From Adiantum capillus-veneris (taxonomy: Eukaryota; Streptophyta; Polypodiopsida; Polypodiales; Pteridaceae): DNA of 64,000 bases. Position 1 is the first letter of the stretch. Each line of letters opens with the position of its first letter. Positions 46,071 to 58,739 of the stretch are shown piece after piece. The stretch covers positions 86,822,342 to 86,886,341 of the forward strand of contig CM043953.1 of NCBI GenBank assembly GCA_014529385.2, written 5' to 3'. The notes under the pieces are model-generated. The model searched no databases, was not told the DNA's origin, and saw nothing but the letters and a program-made list of their open reading frames with translations. The position numbers and the translations under genes were made by a program.

Positions 46071-49000
46071 TCATACCGTTTGAAATGATCTTGTCACCCT
46101 TTGAAACCAATTGTTCCAGTTGGTAATAGGTGAGGATTTTTGCCAGTAGTTTTCTATTACCCTAGGTGCCTCGTCAAGTTGCAAGGGTGGTAAGGTACTC
46201 TCCCAGGATCGAACTTGAAGTGGTTCATCAGGTGATTCTTGAACACTGGGAGGTGTGGATTCTTTGGTAGCTTCATGGAGGTCCACTACTATAGATGGAG
46301 GTTGTGTAGAAGCTTTTACCTCTATGGATGTATTACATGAGGAGCTAGAATCTTCATGGGACTCCCCCCTTCCTGAGCTAGGTGGAACAAATCGTTCTTT
46401 CTTTGGTACCCAAACTAGCTCGCGAGCGGGTGTGTAGCATTCTGTGATTTTTTTCTTTTCACGATCATTGATTCGTTTTGGAGCTACGGGATTGGGCTCA
46501 CTTGGGTTAGGTGATAGGTAAGAGCACAATCTACGTTTTGGCACCCAGATTTGATCATTTCCTTGATAGTAGCCTTGGGCTTCCAATAGTCGTTTAGGGA
46601 TCCATCGCAACATTTTCTTACTTTTCTTGGAGCGAGTGGTACGTTTCTTACAAGGCTTCTGCTTTTTAGCACTAGCTATGGTCACTAAAGAAGCTTTAGG
46701 GACCCACTTGTATGTTTTCTTCGTTACATTAGGATGAGTCTTGTCAGAAGCGATATGCATTGCTTGTAGCATATTTAAGGGTACATGCATTTCATCCCCC
46801 TCAGGTGTTACCCAGGTCGTCCCCCTATTTCCCCAAGTGTCTATGGTTGATGCTAGGTGGACCCAATCCACATTGTCTGATTCCGTCATACCCGGTAACA
46901 CATCCATATAAGGAGAATCTTGGCCAATGTCTGTATCCTTCTTACAAGTGTAACAATATTGTAGTGGGGCCGAGTGAACTGTGGTGTCAGAGCGATGATC
47001 AATAATGGTTTTACTCCCTAAGGGGTGTACCTTACCAGTCACCAAATCCACTCTAAGGACAGAGTCTTGGAATTGCAAAAAGACATGATTTTTAGACCAA
47101 TCGTGAACCATTTGTGCTTCCCTCATGAATGGTCGTCCTAAAATCATTTCATATGACATAAGGTGTTTAGAGAAATCCATTACAATGAACGTATGTCGTA
47201 CCTTGTGTCCTAGAACTTTGATCTTAAGATCCTTGAGCATCCCCATAGGTTTGGCTATAGTACCATTTGCCATCTTTACCACAATGTTAGTAACACTGAG
47301 GCGGGGTTTTCCCATGGATTCCCAACAATCTTTTGTAACGATGCTAACTCCCGCACCACCATCAAGAATTCCCTTTATAGTTAATCCCTTGGTAGTGATG
47401 GGTAGGGTCGCATTAGACTCGTCGCCTTCAAAATACTGCCCTAATTCGTTAATGGGTACCTCAATCACAGACTCGTGTCCATCTAAGTCAAGTGATTGCA
47501 CATGATTTTCCTCATCAATCATGATCGAGTCAGGCCTATTTGGTTGCGCAAACTGCGGTAATCCCGTTCGTAGCTCTCCGTTAAGGAATGCTCGAAGTGC
47601 AAGGAATAACTCAGGATCTCCATACAGCTTTGCTATGATCGTGGTTCGGACCTCAGAAGACATGAAGTCCACTAGTTTGGCAACATTCATTGGCGTTTTG
47701 CAGGGTGTAGGTCCTTGACTAGGAACTGGTGAGGATGGAATCTCATATTCCTCAATGGGATCAGGTATTCCTTCGTTAAACATCCTTTCCAACAAGAAAG
47801 GTGTATGCTCACTTTCTGATGTCCCGTCCTCACTCCCTTCTTGGATGATACTAGATATGGCTAATGGTCTATGGTTCATGTGGGGTGGATGAACTTGCGT
47901 GGAAAACACTGTGTCATGAATTTTGACATGCATGGGTTCTGGTTCTAGTTTCCTTTGAGTCTCCTCCACTAAACCTCTTAGATGTTTCACCTGCTTAATC
48001 TCGTCTACTGGGTTTGGGTACGTCCCAATCTTCTTTTTACGATTTTTCCCTTTTTGCCCCTGCGGTTTATCTTGGGGGTCTTGGATTGGATTTGGAAACA
48101 CTTGTGGTGTTTTCAGAGGCTCTTTATGGTTTTCTCTTATTCGGTTTTCATTTGGTTCCATGTTACGGTTTTCTTTGTCGGTCTTTCTCTTTGTGGTATT
48201 GGTTCTAGTCTCCATTGTCTCGATTGAATCTGAATCATCCTCGAGGTCATTCATATACACGGGGTCATCTCCTGTTCCTATGTTTGTTTTGGAACTTGGC
48301 TTTGAATTTCCCGTATTCTGCGACTTCTTCCTTCGTGTCTTCTTTTTCTTTGCTTGGATAACTGAAATGGTATCTCTCTCTTCGAGAATATGGCCTGGCC
48401 CTTGAAGCCCTTGAAGCATGGACCGTGTAATCGCATAAGCGGGTGCGACGGGTGGTATTGGCGATGTCACACTAGCAATTTCGACCAAATTTAGGGGTGT
48501 GATTTTAGGCGCATTTGGGTTATAGGGGCATTCGGCAATCAAGTGATCTATGCCACAACGATTACATGTGAGTATTGGCATTGCAGACGTGCTCCCTTGA
48601 TTCATTTGCATCTGTGCAGCATTCTTTTGCAGCCTAATAGGGCACTCCGCTGCTCGATGTGGTCCACCACACTCGTAGCATTGAAGAGGTGGCCTCCTAG
48701 CCTGGGTGTTGATATTTTGACCTCTGGATGCGAGAGCAGCAGCTTGATAAACCGGCTTGACTTGCCCCCAACAATATTCCATGTAGTATATAGGACACTC
48801 TTCCAATGTATCAAGTCCGTAGGCAATACTAGTGTCTATTTCCTCCTCACAGCCATCTGGATAAGCATTTGATGGCTCACAACCCACTTGGTTCATAGGG
48901 GCGACTCTTGGATGCGGGGGCTGCGGTCCTAGCACAGGAGGTGGTAGCGGTGTAGCTTGTACAACATTTTGAGATCTAGGGACCATGTGTTGCGGTAGTT

Positions 49001-49145
49001 GCTCAACAGGTGGAGTAGGCATCAATACAGGAGCTCGAGGTGCATCCGTCCAGGCTACAGGTGGTCTATTTGCCATCATACGTTTGATCATTAAACAATC
49101 CTTAGCTTGGTGACCATACCTACCACATGCGTTGCAAGTTCCCAT
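46071..49145 (-). CDS. Zinc-knuckle and aspartic protease polyprotein with W-[VI]-P-K extension
   Basis: This is a 1024-codon open frame. Three zinc knuckles lie near residues 4-17 (CNACGRYGHQAKDC), 155 (CYECGGPHRAAEC) and 195 (CNRCGIDHLIAEC). A lysine-rich linker follows. A gypsy aspartic protease is centred at about residue 594 (GILDGGAGVSIV), with ILGRPFM and VHDWSKNHVF downstream. About 300 further residues hold four copies of W-[VI]-P-K (about residues 811, 849, 866 and 912) and end in NWFQRVTRSFQTV. There is no RT. It overlaps the upstream Gag frame by 26 bases in another frame, right between two zinc knuckles, so it is probably the Gag continuation made by a frameshift or split by a mutation. 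ATG at 49145 is the first in frame. Confidence 0.85.
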   Translation of the reverse strand: MGTCNACGRYGHQAKDCLMIKRMMANRPPVAWTDAPRAPVLMPTPPVEQLPQHMVPRSQNVVQATPLPPPVLGPQPPHPRVAPMNQVGCEPSNAYPDGCEEEIDTSIAYGLDTLEECPIYYMEYCWGQVKPVYQAAALASRGQNINTQARRPPLQCYECGGPHRAAECPIRLQKNAAQMQMNQGSTSAMPILTCNRCGIDHLIAECPYNPNAPKITPLNLVEIASVTSPIPPVAPAYAITRSMLQGLQGPGHILEERDTISVIQAKKKKTRRKKSQNTGNSKPSSKTNIGTGDDPVYMNDLEDDSDSIETMETRTNTTKRKTDKENRNMEPNENRIRENHKEPLKTPQVFPNPIQDPQDKPQGQKGKNRKKKIGTYPNPVDEIKQVKHLRGLVEETQRKLEPEPMHVKIHDTVFSTQVHPPHMNHRPLAISSIIQEGSEDGTSESEHTPFLLERMFNEGIPDPIEEYEIPSSPVPSQGPTPCKTPMNVAKLVDFMSSEVRTTIIAKLYGDPELFLALRAFLNGELRTGLPQFAQPNRPDSIMIDEENHVQSLDLDGHESVIEVPINELGQYFEGDESNATLPITTKGLTIKGILDGGAGVSIVTKDCWESMGKPRLSVTNIVVKMANGTIAKPMGMLKDLKIKVLGHKVRHTFIVMDFSKHLMSYEMILGRPFMREAQMVHDWSKNHVFLQFQDSVLRVDLVTGKVHPLGSKTIIDHRSDTTVHSAPLQYCYTCKKDTDIGQDSPYMDVLPGMTESDNVDWVHLASTIDTWGNRGTTWVTPEGDEMHVPLNMLQAMHIASDKTHPNVTKKTYKWVPKASLVTIASAKKQKPCKKRTTRSKKSKKMLRWIPKRLLEAQGYYQGNDQIWVPKRRLCSYLSPNPSEPNPVAPKRINDREKKKITECYTPARELVWVPKKERFVPPSSGRGESHEDSSSSCNTSIEVKASTQPPSIVVDLHEATKESTPPSVQESPDEPLQVRSWESTLPPLQLDEAPRVIENYWQKSSPITNWNNWFQRVTRSFQTV

Positions 49146-50502
49146 TAAATTTTACTCTAAACGTAGGGCACTCACTAGTGCTATGTGGACCTAAGCAAAT
49201 GGAACACCATTGTTGCTCCCTTCTTGGATACATGTGACTATTTTGAGGGGGTCGATTATCCTTAAGAGACTCTTGGATTGCCTTGGTGAGGTCTGTCAAG
49301 AAGGTCTCAAATACCTTTGGCTCATTGGCAATGGGCTTTGCAGTCATGGGTTCATACTCAATGGCTTGTGAGCTAGTGGATCTCGTGTCAGTAGACACCC
49401 TCATGCCTGCTATCATCAAGTTGTCCTCTAATTGGATTGCATTGGCAGTGACATCTTCCCAGGTTGTGATACCTCTAATCACTAGTCCATTATAGATTCC
49501 TTCATTCCTCAACCCTCGAATGAATCGATCAAGCAGTTGGTTATTGTTGAAGCGCTCATTTACAGGGCAGCGAGAGTTTAAGTGCTTTAGACGACTAATG
49601 AAGTCCCTTACTGACTCTCCTTCCTTACGTTCGGCCTTCTGTAGCTGAGATGCTACACCCCAAAGCACACCTTCTCGTATGTACTCCTTTAGAAACAACC
49701 TTCGAAGGGTAGGGTAGATTGTTTTCTCGTCCACCCTTAGGGTTCTATACCAATCTCCAGCCTTCCCACTTAATGTCAAGCTTAAGGCATTGCACTTATG
49801 TAGTTCGTTGCGTTCCCCTAAGGAATCACATACTTGTTCAAACACTTCAATGTGTTTTCTAGCATCTTCATCCCCATTGAATTTTTGCGTGACTTTGGCA
49901 ATTTGTACTGCCTTACTTCTAGGCTCTCTATCAGATGCATGACGCATATTTTCCGCGATAGATCGACCTATGGTTTGAGCAAACGCTGCCAAGTCACCTA
50001 TGTGAGGAGGTAGGGCCGGTGGAGGTACTCTTGGAATCATATGTGGGAGAGGGATGGGTGCCGGTCTTGGCATATGTGTGGATGATGCAGGATATGGAAC
50101 ATAACCGGGCATAGGTCCACTCGGATAAGAGCTAGGGAGTGGCACTCGAGGAGCATAAGCAAGTGGTACAATTGGAGGTGTGGGGGCCATGTGTGCATAA
50201 GGGGCTAGAGGCACATATGGTCGAGGCCCCATATTAGGTACTACGACACTAGGTAGTGGCACTGCGCTAACCGTAGATGTCATCGGTACATTCTCTGTCA
50301 GGCTTATCCCTGGAGTGAGCACTGGGTTTTCCTTAATAGAGGGTTGAGCCAAGTTAGGGAAGCTAAAGTTGTCACTCGGAGGCTCAGATTGCATAGAGAC
50401 CCCAGGTGAAATGACATAAGATGGGTCCATGGGGCACATTAGAGGAGTCTCCATTTGTGATAGAGTAGGCTGTTGAGCCTTGCTCGTATCCAGAAATCTC
50501 AT
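49120..50502 (-). CDS. gag: Gag capsid protein of the non-autonomous gypsy element
   Basis: 460 codons. A proline-rich N-terminal half (about residues 1-170) precedes a retrotransposon gag domain at about 195-345, with FNGDEDARKHIEVFEQVCDS, LSLTLSGKAGDWYRTL, LFLKEYIREGV, ESVRDFISRLKHLNSRCP and LDRFIRGLRNEGIY. One zinc knuckle of Cx2Cx3Hx4C form (CSICLGPHSTSEC) is near the end. It would assemble the particle and bind element RNA. The frame continues upstream through 11 codons to a single TAA, beyond which the 241-codon frame is open, so both may once have been one protein. Confidence 0.88.
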   Translation of the reverse strand: MRFLDTSKAQQPTLSQMETPLMCPMDPSYVISPGVSMQSEPPSDNFSFPNLAQPSIKENPVLTPGISLTENVPMTSTVSAVPLPSVVVPNMGPRPYVPLAPYAHMAPTPPIVPLAYAPRVPLPSSYPSGPMPGYVPYPASSTHMPRPAPIPLPHMIPRVPPPALPPHIGDLAAFAQTIGRSIAENMRHASDREPRSKAVQIAKVTQKFNGDEDARKHIEVFEQVCDSLGERNELHKCNALSLTLSGKAGDWYRTLRVDEKTIYPTLRRLFLKEYIREGVLWGVASQLQKAERKEGESVRDFISRLKHLNSRCPVNERFNNNQLLDRFIRGLRNEGIYNGLVIRGITTWEDVTANAIQLEDNLMIAGMRVSTDTRSTSSQAIEYEPMTAKPIANEPKVFETFLTDLTKAIQESLKDNRPPQNSHMYPRREQQWCSICLGPHSTSECPTFRVKFNGNLQRMW

Positions 50503-50535
50503 GGGGCCAGTTGAGAGTATATTTACCCCTCGGTT

Positions 50536-51261
50536 TTACCTTTCTGATTGAATAATGCCATGGATAACATTACAGATCATTTTCTGTTGATCTTCGATGC
50601 TCGTGGCACTAGAGGTGGATTGTACAATCTCTATCCATCCTACATGGTAGGCGTGGCCAGAGTGTAGATCCGTCAACACCTCAGTGTGGAGGTCGTATGT
50701 CCAATGATCATTAATGAACAATCCTTCTAGAGTCGACGTGTTAACGGTTTCTTGTGAGGTAGAAGCAATGTTGCTCCCCATGGTTTTACTTGTCACCAAC
50801 GGTACTCTAGAGGGAACTTCTGAAGGAGGCAGCTCAACAGGGCCTTCTTGGTAAGAAGTTGGAAGGATATCCACATGGACACTCTTTGGGGGTGTGGGGT
50901 CCACGTGCGATGTGAAAGGAGAGTCCACTTCCCCACCCCCTTCGTGTGGTTCATTTGCATCAGGTTCCGAGCGAGTAGCTCTACCTAATGTTTCCATGAA
51001 ACGGCTAAACATACTAGTACTAGGCTGTGGAGCTTCGGGAGGTGCATGGCCTTCTCTCTCAGTGTTTTGGGTAGGGTATGCTTCCATGATTTCTGAGTCG
51101 GAGGAGGAATCACTAGCGGCTATTTTAGGGTCTTGGGTGGTGCTACCTTGTGTCCCCGCTGAGGGTCTAGAGCTTATCGTGGATGGGTAATGGGTGTCCG
51201 TATGAACAGAGGCACTATCAATGTGATCGTGCTCTAACACTCGTCCAAAGCGTAAGTGCAT
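50536..51261 (-). CDS. Leader protein, Ser/Pro/acidic rich, in frame with Gag
   Basis: 241 codons from MHLRFGRVLEH to IIQSER. The protein is Ser, Thr, Pro, Glu and Asp-rich (DSSSDSE, EPHEGGGEVDSP) with a more ordered end (FINDHWTYDLHTEVLTDLHSGH, VGWIEIVQS). No known domain. It lies between PBS and Gag and shares Gag's frame, separated only by TAA at 50536-50538 and 11 sense codons. It may be a Gag N-terminal extension or an extra ORF as in some large gypsy elements. Confidence 0.65.
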   Translation of the reverse strand: MHLRFGRVLEHDHIDSASVHTDTHYPSTISSRPSAGTQGSTTQDPKIAASDSSSDSEIMEAYPTQNTEREGHAPPEAPQPSTSMFSRFMETLGRATRSEPDANEPHEGGGEVDSPFTSHVDPTPPKSVHVDILPTSYQEGPVELPPSEVPSRVPLVTSKTMGSNIASTSQETVNTSTLEGLFINDHWTYDLHTEVLTDLHSGHAYHVGWIEIVQSTSSATSIEDQQKMICNVIHGIIQSER

Positions 51262-51830
51262 GTGCTTTTGATACCCTAAGGTGTCAAAAAACTGCTCTAG
51301 GAGGCCTTGTGACTAGTTTTTAGCGTGTTTTTTGTTTGTTTTTTTGCTAGAGTTTTTAGAGCGTGTCGTGGAATGGGCCGTGTGATAGCTCGAAACGAGC
51401 GTATCGGTCAGAGGGTCGTGCCGTGCTTTACAGCCCTCCGTTTGGTCACTCTATGCCCTCGGAATCCCTAAAACTGTCAATTTCCAGTAGGAAACTAGGC
51501 CCAAACTAGAAAGTCTAAGGGTGTAAGTGGGAAGAGAAAGGAGGAGAGTGGAGGACTTGTCCCACATCCTCTCATTCCCTCTTGAGGGAGTAGGGTATAT
51601 ATATAAGAGTGAGTGTAGTATATATCATAAGACTGAGGACTGAGGCCTGGGCTTGGGCCTGGGGAAATGATCCCGATCTATCTTTTATACAAACCAGCCC
51701 GTCCGTTTTAAGAGTCACGTTTTTTATTTTCGAAAAATTTCACCGCCCGCTCACTCGCGTTTTTATTCTCTTTTTTTTTTTTAATAGATTTTTTTTTCAA
51801 ATTTTTATTTTTAAAATTTTTTTTATATAT
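51262..51830 (-). other. Leader of the Gag-protease element
   Basis: No coding seen. A TATATATA run lies at about 51597-51604, and poly-T/A-rich sequence at 51770-51830. Confidence 0.5.
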
Positions 51831-51831
51831 A

Positions 51832-52190
51832 ATGCAGAAATGCAGAAAACGCAGAAATTGCAGAAAATTGAAAACGCATAGAAATTGCAGAAATTGAAAT
51901 GCAGAAAACGCAGAAATTGCAGAAATTGAAATGCAAGAAATGCAGAAAATTGAAAATGCACAGAAATTGCAGAAATTGAAAAAACGCAAGAAATGCAGAA
52001 AATTGAAAAAACACAGAAAATGCAGAAATTGCAGAAATTGGAACTTGACAGAAAATTTAACACAGAAAACGCAGAAAATTGCAGAAATTGAAACTTGACA
52101 GAAAATGCAGAAAATGCAAAAACGCAAGAAATGCTAACTATGCAGTGCAAACCAGAAAACGTAGAAAACGCAAAAAACAGAAATCTCCAC
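51832..52190. repeat. GCAGAAA-type cryptic tandem array
   Basis: Dozens of copies of 7-11-bp units (gcagaaa, acgcagaaa, ttgcagaaattgaaa) in irregular order, strongly purine-rich on the + strand. Apparent minus-strand Phe/Cys-rich frames come from this repeat and are not genes. Confidence 0.92.
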
Positions 52191-52282
52191 ACAACTACAC
52201 ACCCTCATTCCCTGCCTTTCCTATGATAGAGATTGCACCACAAAAAAGCGTAAAGTGCTAACCGAGCTTAGTGTAGGGCATA

Positions 52283-52300
52283 TCCCCGGCAGTGGCGCCA
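52283..52300 (-). other. tRNA-Asp type primer-binding site
   Basis: The minus strand reads TGGCGCCACTGCCGGGGA, four bases from the right LTR. The plant tRNA-Asp complement is TGGCGCCGTTGCCGGGGA. Confidence 0.85.
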
Positions 52301-52304
52301 AAAA

Positions 52305-52554
52305 TGTGCGCTCCTTGCCGCACTGTCGAAGCAAGGGACTTGCCGATACACCGTGTGCGAGCCACAAACGGCTCCAAGCACAAAACAAGCCTAAACTAGC
52401 AAGCTCAAGAAAGCAAAGGGTGTGTCACTCACCGCTCTACGCTCGCCTTCGTGGTGGATTCCTCGCCGCGATGAAGAAGAAGCTACAGTCGTGCCGCGCT
52501 CAACCGCCTCGCCGCCGTCGTGCCTTCATAATGCTCGATCGCACACACACTCTC

Positions 52555-52589
<35 letters not shown>

Positions 52590-52876
52590 AGGAGGTGAAG
52601 AAGAAGAAGATGGAGATGGAGCAAGAGCACTCTTCTATTGCACAAATGAGAGAATGAGTAAAAATTAGGTTTAGTTGGCTTTTATAGGAGCTCACCCCAT
52701 TCACACTTGGGCGCCCATGCTTAACCAACTAATCCCTTGAATGTCCAAGTTAAAGTGCGCCTCTCATCGGCGATCACTCCTACCCTTTTCCTATTGGTCC
52801 GACAAGCCCGGTACCTGACTCTAAATAATACAACGTTTATAGATCATAGGGTGTCCGTGTGCCGTGAGGGTTAAGA
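52305..52876 (-). repeat. 5' LTR of the Gag-protease element
   Basis: Matches 43866-44435 with about ten substitutions. Ends in AGA instead of ACA. Minus-strand TATAAAA at 52680-52686. Confidence 0.92.
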
Positions 52877-52979
52877 GCCAAACATGGCAAGGTCTAGAGT
52901 AGTGAGAAGCTCTAATATTTTCTAAAATTTGGGACAAGCGTTTCTCTCACACTATGACCATCATTAATGCTTGCTTTTG

Positions 52980-53043
52980 AAGGTGTATCATTGTGTAAGG
53001 TGTTCATTCTTGCAGATTTGAAGGTGTAGCATTGTGTAAGTTG
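52980..53043 (+). repeat. Local tandem duplication broken by the solo LTR
   Basis: gaaggtgtatcattgtgtaagg...ttcattcttgcagattt is followed by a second copy (53021-53043). That copy is cut after aagttg by the solo LTR and continues at 53887 with ttcattcttgcaaattt. Confidence 0.7.
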
Positions 53044-53127
53044 TGTTAGGAAATAAGACGTAGCTAAATAGATAATTGAGTAGATTACTTAATGGAGAGA
53101 GACATATTTATATACACGAGAGTATAG

Positions 53128-53130
<3 letters not shown>

Positions 53131-53194
<64 letters not shown>
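53131..53194. repeat. (GA)n microsatellite inside the solo LTR
   Basis: About 64 bp pure GA. Confidence 0.97.
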
Positions 53195-53198
<4 letters not shown>

Positions 53199-53534
53199 CA
53201 CGATATACGTGGTTCACCCAATGTGGGCTACGTCCACGGGAAAGCAGCCACTCAATGGCTTTAGTACTTCAAAACAAGAAGTAGTTTACAAAGGGATTAT
53301 ACCCTTAATGGAGCTCCCGCCTTGCTTCACTCTCACCACCTCACACTCACCTTGTTGCATCAACTTCACACTATGAAATGTGTGTAGAAATGGCCTCCTT
53401 TTATAGGCCAAAAGGGCTGCCCTCTCTTATGAGAGACAGCCATGTGTAGCTGCCCTTGTGCGAATAAGTCCAAATTGGACCCTCCAATCCGCCCATGTGT
53501 GGCCGCCCTTGAGAAGACAAGTCCGCTTTTGAAT

Positions 53535-53643
53535 TCGGCCACCGGCCACCGGCCATTGACTTCCGGCCACCGGCCACTGGCCATTAACTTCCGACCACTG
53601 GCCATCGGCCATTGACTACCGGCCACCGGCCAACCGACCGGTT
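53535..53643. repeat. GGCC-rich minisatellite inside the solo LTR
   Basis: Four units of about 28 bp with the core ccggccaccggccattgact. Very GC-rich compared with the surroundings and full of GGCC palindromes. Confidence 0.88.
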
Positions 53644-53886
53644 GTTTTCGGACCACTTTCTGGCTGCCGTCCGGCCATAATATTCCGGCGAAAAAGAAAG
53701 TCTCGGGGGCCTCCGCCCCCGAGGCCTTTGAAGTTGCCCCTGATTCTTGTCCGTGAAAATTTTGGTTTCCGGTGAGTTATTTTCCTTCACGCACGATGGC
53801 TTCTCCTCATAATGGGGGCCTTACAAATGTGCGCTTTTACCACAGAAAATTACAAGGGTAAATCAGGCTCCATACTTAACAAGTTG

Positions 53887-57299
<3,413 letters not shown>

Positions 57300-58111
57300 T
57301 GAAAAATAAAGTAAGGTTTACACCCTATCATCAATGTTCTAACTTAATTATTAGGTAGCTTCCCATCAAAACATCTTTGAACCATATCTGCCATCTCCAA
57401 AGCATTCAAATATGGAAAACCTATTTAATGAACCTCGCCAGACTCAAGTGCTCCAGTTAATGATGCACACGGCTTGACCATTAAGCTCATTTAAGGGAAC
57501 CCTGGCAAGCTCAAGTATGCCTTACTCTGTTTGCACACGGAATGGATTGTAAGTCCTTTACCTCAAGTTTTGGTAGCAGAACCAGCTTAAAATATGTGAA
57601 GCTACTTCATCAATTGTCCAAAGAAGTTTGATCGTACTTGTCCTCGAATATCTGTGTAGTTTGGTAGACCTGGACTCTGGTCTTGATAGATTTTCTAATG
57701 CTCATAACCTACTTGTAAAATAGCTTCTTTGAAGTATTCCTAGTCGTTGTTGTAGGATTTGGTAAACTCTTGAATCTGATCTTTCAAATCTGAACTCACT
57801 AACTGCTCAAAAGATCTGACCATTAACTTGTCAGGTATGCCTCTTAACTTGGTTTCCAGCTCATACTCGCCTCTCCTCGTATACTGCATCTAAAGCTGCA
57901 TCCAAAGCTTCAGCCATTGATTTTTCTTCTTTACGGTCTCCATTTCAAGCAGAGATCCTTGAACCAATTGAAGCATCTTTGACAAATTTGGAACCGTTGA
58001 CTTATCATCAAAACCGTTTGCACTTCACTGTGCAATCATCTTCATCATCTGCTCTAGATTCTCCATCTTTACCTCCCACCCCAGCTCATTTTGCGTCGGG
58101 TTCACTAGGTG
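57300..58111 (-). pseudogene. Decayed unidentified ORF, probably element-derived
   Basis: The minus strand reads NPTQNELGWEVKMENLEQMMKMIAQ, stop, then VPNLSKMLQLVQGSLLEMETVKKK, then GEYELETKLRGIPDKLMVRSFEQLVSSDLKDQI and more, with a stop every 40-60 codons. The protein-like run suggests an old coding region. The start lies next to an LTR-like end (ccccaaca at 58112 on minus), which suggests the 5' part of an LTR element. No family is recognised. Confidence 0.35.
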
Positions 58112-58142
58112 TTGGGGGATATGTGCTTGAAAAGTGAGCCCT
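58112..58142. repeat. Copy of a 31-bp motif also found at 54988
   Basis: tgttgggggatatgtgcttg followed by aaaagtgagcc. Differs by one base from 54988-55018. Sequence on both sides is unrelated, so it may be an LTR or transposon end. Confidence 0.6.
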
Positions 58143-58739
58143 TTGGTACCATGCTTACAATGGACCATTGTTTGCATGCCGACTGGTTCTGTACTTACAA
58201 ATCTTGAAGATGGTTGGCACATACTGGAGGATGTGCAGGTTCAAAGGTGGTGGATGTCATGCTATCGTACGTCTAAATGGAGAATTTCATGCAGGAGTCA
58301 CATATTCAGTGTTTTTATGAGTGCTCGGATTATGGTTGGGAGCATAGCATTTTTTCACGATGGAAAGCTTGCAATGGCCGTCATGTGGTGTGGGAATGGT
58401 TTTTTATATCGTAACTTGGAATCTGAAGTCGTCAATGTCAAAAGTTTTTGGAGTGAAGATTATGCTATGGGCTTTGACCTCGACTGATGGTATCACTTAT
58501 GCCGATGCAAGAGCGGTTGAATCACTCATGAATGATAAGGTTGTGCTTGGCAAAGGTTTGGTCAATATTTGTGATGAATGACATGTGCTTAAAGAGCTAA
58601 GCTAGATCAAGGCTATGGTGGTGATCTAAATACTTTTTTGTTTGGACTAGTGGTGCTTACCAATGATTTGGTAGATATGTGTGTCGAGTATTGTACTTGT
58701 GATGCTTAGTCGGTGTGCAACGTGCGGGTTGAGCACATA

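Larger units (their letters stand above)
43866..52876 (-). mobile_element. Non-autonomous gypsy element encoding Gag-protease only (TSD GCCAA)
   Basis: LTRs 43866-44435 and 52305-52876 (about 98 percent alike by eye) are flanked by GCCAA (43861-43865 and 52877-52881). On the minus strand the PBS TGGCGCCACTGCCGGGGA (52300-52283) differs at two bases from the complement of the plant tRNA-Asp 3' end. A polypurine tract aggaaggggggca abuts the left LTR. Between them are long open frames for a 241-aa leader protein, a 460-aa Gag and a 1024-aa zinc-knuckle/protease protein. No RT, RNase H or integrase is present, so it needs proteins from another element. Confidence 0.93.
53044..53881. mobile_element. 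Solo LTR with TSD AGTTG
   Basis: TGTTAGGAAATAAGACG...CTCCATACTTAACA, 838 bp, flanked on both sides by AGTTG (53039-53043 and 53882-53886). The sequence atacgtggttcacccaatgtgggc followed by ctacgtccacgggaaag is typical of plant LTRs, from general familiarity. No internal region is present, so the element was lost by recombination between its LTRs. Confidence 0.85.

Noticed and set aside
46255-48872. Several + strand frames opposite the 1024-codon protein
   Set aside because: They are antisense shadows; the minus strand carries the zinc knuckles and protease motifs.
51708-52192. Phe/Cys/Ser-rich minus-strand frames
   Set aside because: They are produced by the gcagaaa array in the element leader.
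53366-53790. Trp/Pro/Gly repeat frames on the minus strand
   Set aside because: They come from the GGCC minisatellite within a solo LTR.
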